Assembly (NCBI GenBank): GCA_947367285.1
Contig: CANBDB010000005.1
Coordinates: 1-23,864, forward strand
Source: an uncultured Clostridia bacterium
Lineage (GTDB): Bacteria; Bacillota; Clostridia; Oscillospirales; CAG-272
Direction of reading: 5' to 3'
Length of the DNA stretch: 23,864 bases
Part shown: piece after piece, positions 15,893-21,218 of the stretch
How positions within the stretch are numbered: the first letter of the stretch is position 1
Layout: each line of letters begins with the position of its first letter
The notes under the pieces: model-generated
Databases searched by the model: none
Seen by the model: the letters and a program-made list of their open reading frames with translations, nothing else
Told to the model about the DNA's origin: nothing
Made by a program: the position numbers and the translations under genes

Positions 15893-17689
15893 ATGAAATT
15901 GAACGCAAAGAAATTACTCGTTATTTCCCTTATCCTCTGTCTGATAAGCTCTGTTGGTGCTATGATTTTCCAAACGGACTTCGGTCAGGTAGAATACCAC
16001 GATATGACCTTTGTTACCGCAAGCGGTCATGAGCTTGACGCACTCTTGCTTGTGCCCAAAACCGCAACTGTGGACAACAAAGCTCCCGCAATCGTTGTCA
16101 GCCACGGCTGGTACAACAACCGTGAGATGCAGGACCTCAACTACGTTGAATACGCCCGCCGCGGATACGTTGTACTCGCAATCAGCATGTACGGCCACGG
16201 TGACTCCGAGGTTATTGAATCAAACACCTGGTGGAATGACGAAAACAACGCAAACGGTCTTTATGACGGTGTAAAATACCTCGCAACGCTTCCCTACGTT
16301 GACAAGACAAGAATCGGCGTAACAGGTCACTCCAATGGCGCCCTTGCTTGCCGCGAGGCAGTTCTTCAGGATGATGAGGGACTTATCGCTGCTGCGCTCC
16401 TCGTTTCTAATGATGCAGTTTATTATGATGAGAACGGCAATTTCTATAACCAGTTCGGCTCACGTGACGCGGCTATCGTAGCTTGTCAGTATGATGAGTT
16501 CTTCCACCGTGTTGACGGAAAAGCGCCGAGAGAATACATAAATCAGGCAACAGCTCAGTCCTTCCTTCACTTCGGTAAGGATCCCGCAGGGCTTGAAAAG
16601 CGCACCGCCGACACCTTCTATACCGAAACAATTGACGGCAAGGAAGCTATCCGTGCTATTTTCAATCCCGCAATCACTCACCCTTGGGCGCATTTTTCAA
16701 CTATAACAGTTAACTTCAGCGTTGATTTCTTCAATCGCGCTCTCGGTGCACCCAATAATATCGCAAATACAAATCAGATATGGCAGTTCAAGGCGGCTTT
16801 CAACGCGCTTGGAATCGTTGGATTCTTTATGTTCGTTGCTTGCTTTGCAATAGTTCTCCTCGAGCTTCCCTACTTCTCAATTCTTAAATCCGAAGATCCC
16901 GTAGAGGCTTGGCCCGCTCTTGAAGGCAAGGCAGCTAAGCGCTATTGGAAGAAGGGCATTTGGGGTGCAGTTCTCAGCATTCCATTCTACTTTATCGGCT
17001 TTATTATCGGCTACGTTCTCTCAATGTTCATTCCCATTTGGAATCAGGGCGCGTCCTTTGCAATTGGCGCGTGGAGTGCTCTTTGCGGACTCTTTACCTA
17101 CATCACCATTCGTGGAAACAACAAGAAATTCCCCGTTGACAAGGAAGAACGCGGCATTAAGCTCGGCAAGGAAAAGCTGTGGCGCTCGATAGTTCTTTCA
17201 CTCACCGTAGTGATTGGCGCATTTGCCATCGTATTCCTCTCCGACTATCTCTTCCTCACCGACTACCGTCTCTGGTGCTTCGCAACAATCAGAGCATTTG
17301 ACGCAAAGCACATTTGGAAGATACTCGCATTCGTACCCTTCTGGCTCTTCTACTATATTGCTACAAGTGTTGCAAACAACTGCTACAACTACACAAAAAT
17401 GGGCAAGAAGCCCTGGTCGAGCGTTGCATGGAATATGTTCTTTGCCGCAATAGGCCCCGTATTTATGATAGTTGTTCAGTATACAACATTCTTTATCAGC
17501 GGTAAGATGGTACTTGACCCGCTCACAGGAATTATGGGCATTTGGCTCTTCCCGATAGCTATAATCCTTCCTCTTGCGGTTCTCATCTCCCACCTCATTT
17601 ACAAGAAGACAAAAAACCCCTATATCGGCAGTATCATAATGGGTATAATTGCTTGTATTCTTACAGTAACAAATACACTTACCGGCTAA
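15893..17689 (+). CDS. Alpha/beta-hydrolase fused to a C-terminal multi-pass membrane domain
   Basis: A 598-aa protein in two halves. A signal-anchor helix (8-24) is followed by an alpha/beta-hydrolase domain (about 35-290). The oxyanion region is VVSHGWYNN (68-76), the nucleophile elbow is GHSNG (S147), the acid is perhaps D201 (QYDEFF), and the His is H263 or H267 in THPWAHF. Residues 305-598 hold about eight hydrophobic helices, with short basic loops such as KKGIW and IRGNNKKFP. The hydrolase probably faces outside. It resembles dienelactone-hydrolase/prolyl-oligopeptidase-like esterases; the substrate is unknown and could be a lipid or cell-wall ester. AAAGGGG precedes the ATG. It is transcribed alone from a strong promoter. 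The membrane half matches no family I recognise. Confidence 0.8.
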   Translation: MKLNAKKLLVISLILCLISSVGAMIFQTDFGQVEYHDMTFVTASGHELDALLLVPKTATVDNKAPAIVVSHGWYNNREMQDLNYVEYARRGYVVLAISMYGHGDSEVIESNTWWNDENNANGLYDGVKYLATLPYVDKTRIGVTGHSNGALACREAVLQDDEGLIAAALLVSNDAVYYDENGNFYNQFGSRDAAIVACQYDEFFHRVDGKAPREYINQATAQSFLHFGKDPAGLEKRTADTFYTETIDGKEAIRAIFNPAITHPWAHFSTITVNFSVDFFNRALGAPNNIANTNQIWQFKAAFNALGIVGFFMFVACFAIVLLELPYFSILKSEDPVEAWPALEGKAAKRYWKKGIWGAVLSIPFYFIGFIIGYVLSMFIPIWNQGASFAIGAWSALCGLFTYITIRGNNKKFPVDKEERGIKLGKEKLWRSIVLSLTVVIGAFAIVFLSDYLFLTDYRLWCFATIRAFDAKHIWKILAFVPFWLFYYIATSVANNCYNYTKMGKKPWSSVAWNMFFAAIGPVFMIVVQYTTFFISGKMVLDPLTGIMGIWLFPIAIILPLAVLISHLIYKKTKNPYIGSIIMGIIACILTVTNTLTG

Positions 17690-17703
17690 AATATTAAATT
17701 TTT

Positions 17704-17730
17704 AAGGCAGGAGAATTTTTCTCCTGCCTT
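17704..17730 (+). terminator. Probable terminator hairpin after the hydrolase gene
   Basis: A perfect 12-bp stem, AAGGCAGGAGAA / TTCTCCTGCCTT with a TTT loop, lies 14 nt after the stop codon. The downstream T-tract is poor (CAGCTTTCG), and a second short palindrome, CAGCTTT / AAAGCTG (17731-17748), follows at once. It may need a factor, or act mainly to protect the transcript end. Confidence 0.65.
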
Positions 17731-17796
17731 CAGCTTTCGAAAAAGCTGCTCTACCGCAAGTTGAGAGAAATAAAAGAGAAAAATGTATTAATGTGA

Positions 17797-17920
17797 GTAG
17801 CTTAGATAAAAAAGCACAAGGCAATCATCGAGAATGCCTTGTGCTTACTTGCTTTTTCCGTTCTTGCACCCTGGCGTACTTTTGTACGCCGACGATTGCA
17901 AGAGCGAAAAATATAGCTAC
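17797..17920 (-). ncRNA. Strongly folded non-coding element with minus-strand terminator
   Basis: This 124-bp stretch lies in the 341-bp gap between the hydrolase gene and gpmI. It is bounded by GTAGCT (17797-17802) and AGCTAC (17915-17920). Inside, hairpin 1 (17812-17846) is a perfect 12-bp stem, AAGCACAAGGCA / TGCCTTGTGCTT. Hairpin 2 (17853-17911) has a 15-pair outer stem with one bulge and one G-U, an internal loop, and an inner GGCGTAC-TTTT-GTACGCC stem. On the minus strand hairpin 1 ends in a T-run and forms a good terminator, yet no minus-strand gene reads into it. It could be a small RNA, a MITE-like repeat, or both. I found no convincing minus-strand promoter in 17921-18030. Confidence 0.5.
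17808..17846 (-). terminator. Orphan minus-strand intrinsic terminator (hairpin 1 of the folded element)
   Basis: On the minus strand, stem AAGCACAAGGCA / TGCCTTGTGCTT (11-nt loop) runs into TTTTTTATC. The nearest minus-strand gene upstream is rluD, about 1.9 kb away beyond gpmI, and rluD has its own terminator. The signal is therefore not explained by a coding gene. Confidence 0.7.
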
Positions 17921-17957
17921 CTTTTTCGAAATCTGCACATAATTTTTCTAAAAGGTA

Positions 17958-17986
17958 TTGAAATTTTATCGAAAAAAAGTTATACT
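17958..17986 (+). promoter_or_regulatory. Sigma-A promoter for gpmI
   Basis: -35 TTGAAA (17958-17963), 17-nt spacer, -10 TATACT (17981-17986). The transcript would begin near 17993, with a leader of about 38 nt holding GGAGGTT before the ATG. No riboswitch-like structure fits in that leader. The rest of the 17690-18030 gap holds only the hairpins listed separately. Confidence 0.8.
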
Positions 17987-18030
17987 ATAAGGTAGTGTAA
18001 ATTATTAATTTTATATACGGAGGTTCTATA

Positions 18031-19689
18031 ATGAACAAATCTCTTAACAAATTGAATGGCTTCGACGGAGTAAAGGGCCCCGTTCTCACAGTCGTAATGG
18101 ACGGTGTTGGTCTTGCTCCCGATACAATTTCAAATGCAGTTGCAGGTGCTTACACACCCACACTCGATATGCTCATGGCAAAGTATCCCATGGTAACACT
18201 TAAGGCACACGGAACAGCAGTTGGTCTTCCTTCCGACGACGATATGGGTAACTCCGAGGTTGGACACAACGCGCTTGGCTCAGGCCAGGTATTCGCGCAG
18301 GGCGCAAAGCTCGTTTCAAACTCCATTGAAAGCAAAAAGATGTTTGCTTCTTCCACTTGGCAGGAGCTTATTTCCAATGTAAAGAACAACGGCTCAACTC
18401 TTCACTTTATAGGTCTTTTCTCCGACGGTAACGTTCACTCCCACATTGATCACCTCAAGGCAATGCTTGTTGAGGCTAAGGCACAGGGCGTTAACAACGT
18501 GAGAATTCACATTCTTATCGACGGACGTGACGTAGGTGAAACAAGTGCTCTTGAATACATTCTTCCCTTTGAGGATTTCCTTGCTTCCCTTAACGGTGAC
18601 GGCTTTGATGCTCGTATCGCAAGCGGTGGCGGTAGAATGAAGATCACAATGGATAGATACGAGGCAAACTGGGCAATGGTTGACCTCGGTTGGAAAACTC
18701 ACGTTCTCGGTGAGGGACGTCAGTTCGCTTGCGCTGCTGATGCAGTAAATGCTTACCGTGCTGAATACAAGGTTATCGACCAGGATCTTCCCCCCTTCGT
18801 TATTGCTGAAAACGGCACACCCGTTGGCACAATCAATGATGGCGACAGCGTAATCTTCTACAATTTCCGCGGCGACCGTTCCATCGAAATCTCCAAGGCA
18901 TTTGAGGGTGGCGCGGACTTTGACAAGTTTGATCGCGTAAGAGTTCCCAACGTGGTATATGCAGGTATGCTCGAGTACGACGGCGACCTTCATATCCCCT
19001 CAAAATATCTTGTAAATCCCCCTGAAATTACAAATACTCTCGGTGAATACCTTACAAATACAGGTGTTAGCCAGCTCGCTATCTCCGAAACACAGAAATA
19101 CGGTCACGTAACTTATTTCTGGAACGGAAATAAGTCCGGCAAATTCTCCGAGGAGCTTGAAACATATATCGAAATTCCTTCCGACGTTGTTCCCTTTGAG
19201 CAAAGACCTTGGATGAAGTGTGCTGAAATCACCGATAAGCTCATCGAGTGCCTTGAAAGCGGAAAATACGCGTACCTTCGTGTAAACTTCCCCAACGGCG
19301 ATATGGTTGGTCACACAGGTAATCTCGCGGCTACAAGATGCTCCATGGAAGCTCTTGACCTTCAGCTTAAGAGAATTATCGACGTTGTTGACAAGCTTCA
19401 CGGTGTTGCACTCATCACTGCGGACCACGGAAATGCGGACGAAATGTACGAAATGGACAAGAAAACAAAGCAGCCCAAGCCCAACAAGGACGGCACATTT
19501 AAGTCCAAAACAAGCCACACTCTCAACCCCGTTCCCTGCATCATCTACGATAATTTCTACTCCGAAAATTATAGCGTAAAGGCGGACAACGGTCAGTTCG
19601 GCCTTGCAAACGTAGCGGCTACAATGGTAAATCTCCTCGGCTACGAAGCACCTGAGGTTTGGAACGAATCCATTATCGAAGTAAAGTAA
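18031..19689 (+). CDS. gpmI: 2,3-bisphosphoglycerate-independent phosphoglycerate mutase, long plant-like form
   Basis: A 552-aa cytoplasmic, metal-dependent enzyme that interconverts 3- and 2-phosphoglycerate in glycolysis. Metal and catalytic residues are in place: D24 (VMDGVG), S75 (MGNSEVGH), DGRD (164-167), NFRGDR (278-283), D424/H428 (NGDMVGHTG), D465/H466 (TADHGNADE) and H496. Common bacterial forms have about 510 residues. This one has the longer pattern known from plants and some bacteria, including GTAVGLPSDDDMGNSEVGHN, GQVFAQGAKLV, RVRVPNVVYAGMLEYDG and an insert at 476-494 (KKTKQPKPNKDGTFKSKTS). It is a single-gene unit with its own promoter and terminator. GGAGGTT precedes the ATG at 18031. 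Confidence 0.96.
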   Translation: MNKSLNKLNGFDGVKGPVLTVVMDGVGLAPDTISNAVAGAYTPTLDMLMAKYPMVTLKAHGTAVGLPSDDDMGNSEVGHNALGSGQVFAQGAKLVSNSIESKKMFASSTWQELISNVKNNGSTLHFIGLFSDGNVHSHIDHLKAMLVEAKAQGVNNVRIHILIDGRDVGETSALEYILPFEDFLASLNGDGFDARIASGGGRMKITMDRYEANWAMVDLGWKTHVLGEGRQFACAADAVNAYRAEYKVIDQDLPPFVIAENGTPVGTINDGDSVIFYNFRGDRSIEISKAFEGGADFDKFDRVRVPNVVYAGMLEYDGDLHIPSKYLVNPPEITNTLGEYLTNTGVSQLAISETQKYGHVTYFWNGNKSGKFSEELETYIEIPSDVVPFEQRPWMKCAEITDKLIECLESGKYAYLRVNFPNGDMVGHTGNLAATRCSMEALDLQLKRIIDVVDKLHGVALITADHGNADEMYEMDKKTKQPKPNKDGTFKSKTSHTLNPVPCIIYDNFYSENYSVKADNGQFGLANVAATMVNLLGYEAPEVWNESIIEVK

Positions 19690-19700
19690 AAAATAAAGAT

Positions 19701-19732
19701 AAGCCCAACGGAAATTCCGTTGGGCTTTTTTT
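19701..19732 (+). terminator. Bidirectional intrinsic terminator between gpmI and rluD
   Basis: Stem AAGCCCAACGG / CCGTTGGGCTT (the inner AA/TT can extend it) is followed by TTTTT on the plus strand. Read on the minus strand, it is followed by ATCTTTATTTTTT. It lies 11 nt after the gpmI stop and directly abuts the convergent rluD stop, so it can serve both genes. Confidence 0.94.
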
Positions 19733-20678
19733 ATGTGCAAGTTTTTTCAAGTAAATCAAGAACCTTTTTGAAGTCGTCGGGCAACTCCGACGTAAAGGTG
19801 CAAAGCATATCACTCTTTGGATGAGTTAGATGCAATTCCTTTGCGTGCAGGCATTGACCGTGGATACAGTCCTTGTGGAGCGCTTGAAATCTCGTTTTAG
19901 CTCCGCCGTAAACCTCGTCGCCGAGAAGCGGATGACCGAGATACGCCATATGAACTCTAATTTGATGAGTTCTTCCCGTTTCAAGCACGCATTGAATGTA
20001 GTCAAATCCGTGAAATCTCTTGATAACTCTATAATGAGTTATTGCCTCGCGTGCGGTATATGCCTCGTTTTTGATAACCGCCATCTTTTTTCTATCAACG
20101 GGATGACGTCCAATCGGCTCATTCACCGTTCCGTGAAGCTCCTTGAGATTGCCAACAACTATCGCGTGATATATGCGACTGACGGAGTGAGTTTTGAGCT
20201 GCTCCGAGAGTGAAAGATGTGCCGCATCATTTTTTGCAACGACCAAAAGACCGCTTGTATCCTTGTCAATTCTGTGAACGATACCGGGGCGCGCAATTCC
20301 GCCGATCCCCGAAAGTGAATCTCCACAGTGATATAAAAGCGCGTTGACGAGAGTTCCGTCGGGGTTTCCCGCCGCGGGGTGAACCACCATACCCGTGGGC
20401 TTGTTGATCACAATGATATCATCATCCTCGTGAACAATGTCAAGCGGAATATCTTGCGGCTCTACCTCGCAGGGCTCGAGTTCGGGATAAAAAATCTCGA
20501 TAACGTCGCCCTCGCGTATTTTATAATTTTTAGCTACAGTCTTAGAATTAACAAGCACCATCCCGCCTTCAACGAGCTTTGCTCCCGCGGAGCGGGAGAT
20601 TTTTTCTCTCTCCGCTACCACGGTGTCAATTCTTTGTCCTATATCGTCTTCAATCAACTTCAGTATTCGTACATTCAT
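19731..20678 (-). CDS. rluD: RluA/RluD family pseudouridine synthase
   Basis: A 315-aa RNA pseudouridine synthase. An S4-like RNA-binding domain (about 12-75) precedes the catalytic domain, with the catalytic Asp D138 in HRIDKDTSGL. INKPTGMVVHPA (91-102) and the late ETGRTHQIRVHMAYLGHPLLGDEVYG region are family hallmarks. The substrate is probably large-subunit rRNA, but the RluA/RluD subgroup cannot be fixed from sequence alone. I chose the ATG at 20678, which overlaps lspA by 29 nt. A TTG at 20705 has AAAGG about 10 nt upstream and would add nine residues; it remains possible. The ileS-lspA-rluD order is standard in Gram-positive bacteria. Confidence 0.92.
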   Translation of the reverse strand: MNVRILKLIEDDIGQRIDTVVAEREKISRSAGAKLVEGGMVLVNSKTVAKNYKIREGDVIEIFYPELEPCEVEPQDIPLDIVHEDDDIIVINKPTGMVVHPAAGNPDGTLVNALLYHCGDSLSGIGGIARPGIVHRIDKDTSGLLVVAKNDAAHLSLSEQLKTHSVSRIYHAIVVGNLKELHGTVNEPIGRHPVDRKKMAVIKNEAYTAREAITHYRVIKRFHGFDYIQCVLETGRTHQIRVHMAYLGHPLLGDEVYGGAKTRFQALHKDCIHGQCLHAKELHLTHPKSDMLCTFTSELPDDFKKVLDLLEKTCT

Positions 20679-21207
20679 CTTCAACAATTTCAGCCGCCGC
20701 AGCAAGCTTTTGTGCCTTTAATTTCTTAATTTCCCTAATTTCTTCAAGTATTACGGCAAGTGCCATAAGACCAACACCCACGCAAACAAAGCTATCCGCT
20801 ATGTTGAAGGTGGCAAAGTGAATTTCCCTACCCTCGGGGGTGCGCCAAATGATAAAATCAAGAAAGTCTATTACGTAACCTAGGAGTGTGCGGTCGACCA
20901 TATTTCCGATACCGCCGCCCAGCACGAAGGAAAGAGAGAGGCAAAGGAGCTTGTCTCCCTTGCGGTTGTACCACAAATACACCGCCATAACAATGATGGC
21001 TACGGTGCTTATGCTCATAAAGATCCAGCGCTCGTCGGGATCATCAAACATACTAAATGCAGCACCCGTATTTCTCTTATAAGTGAAGTTAAAGAAGCCC
21101 TCAATTACGGTAAATGTTTCATGAAGATCGAGATTTATTACTGTAAGCCATTTTGTAAGCTGGTCAAAAAAGACCACGCCCACTATTATCATAAGCCATA
21201 CGAGCAT
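20650..21207 (-). CDS. lspA: Signal peptidase II, lipoprotein-specific (LspA)
   Basis: A 185-aa aspartic membrane protease that removes the signal peptide of lipidated prolipoproteins. Four hydrophobic segments (about 3-22, 62-80, 86-104 and 135-155) surround the two catalytic aspartates: D105 in GNMVDR and D138 in FNIADS. FDQLTKW (14-20) and KRNTGAAFS (44-52) are family-typical. A charged C-terminal tail of about 25 residues (LKAQKLAAAAEIVEDE...) extends beyond the last helix. AAGGAG precedes the ATG. It starts 11 nt after the ileS stop, and its tail overlaps the rluD start. Confidence 0.96.
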   Translation of the reverse strand: MLVWLMIIVGVVFFDQLTKWLTVINLDLHETFTVIEGFFNFTYKRNTGAAFSMFDDPDERWIFMSISTVAIIVMAVYLWYNRKGDKLLCLSLSFVLGGGIGNMVDRTLLGYVIDFLDFIIWRTPEGREIHFATFNIADSFVCVGVGLMALAVILEEIREIKKLKAQKLAAAAEIVEDECTNTEVD

Positions 21208-21218
21208 TTCGTATCTCC

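Noticed and set aside
17921..18030. Riboswitch or leader element before gpmI
   Set aside because: The predicted leader is only about 38 nt and AT-rich, with no aptamer-like structure. The folded element lies upstream of the promoter.
18394..19740. Two minus-strand frames (199 and 246 codons) opposite gpmI
   Set aside because: They are antisense to a complete gpmI whose catalytic motifs are all in frame, and they lack ribosome sites.
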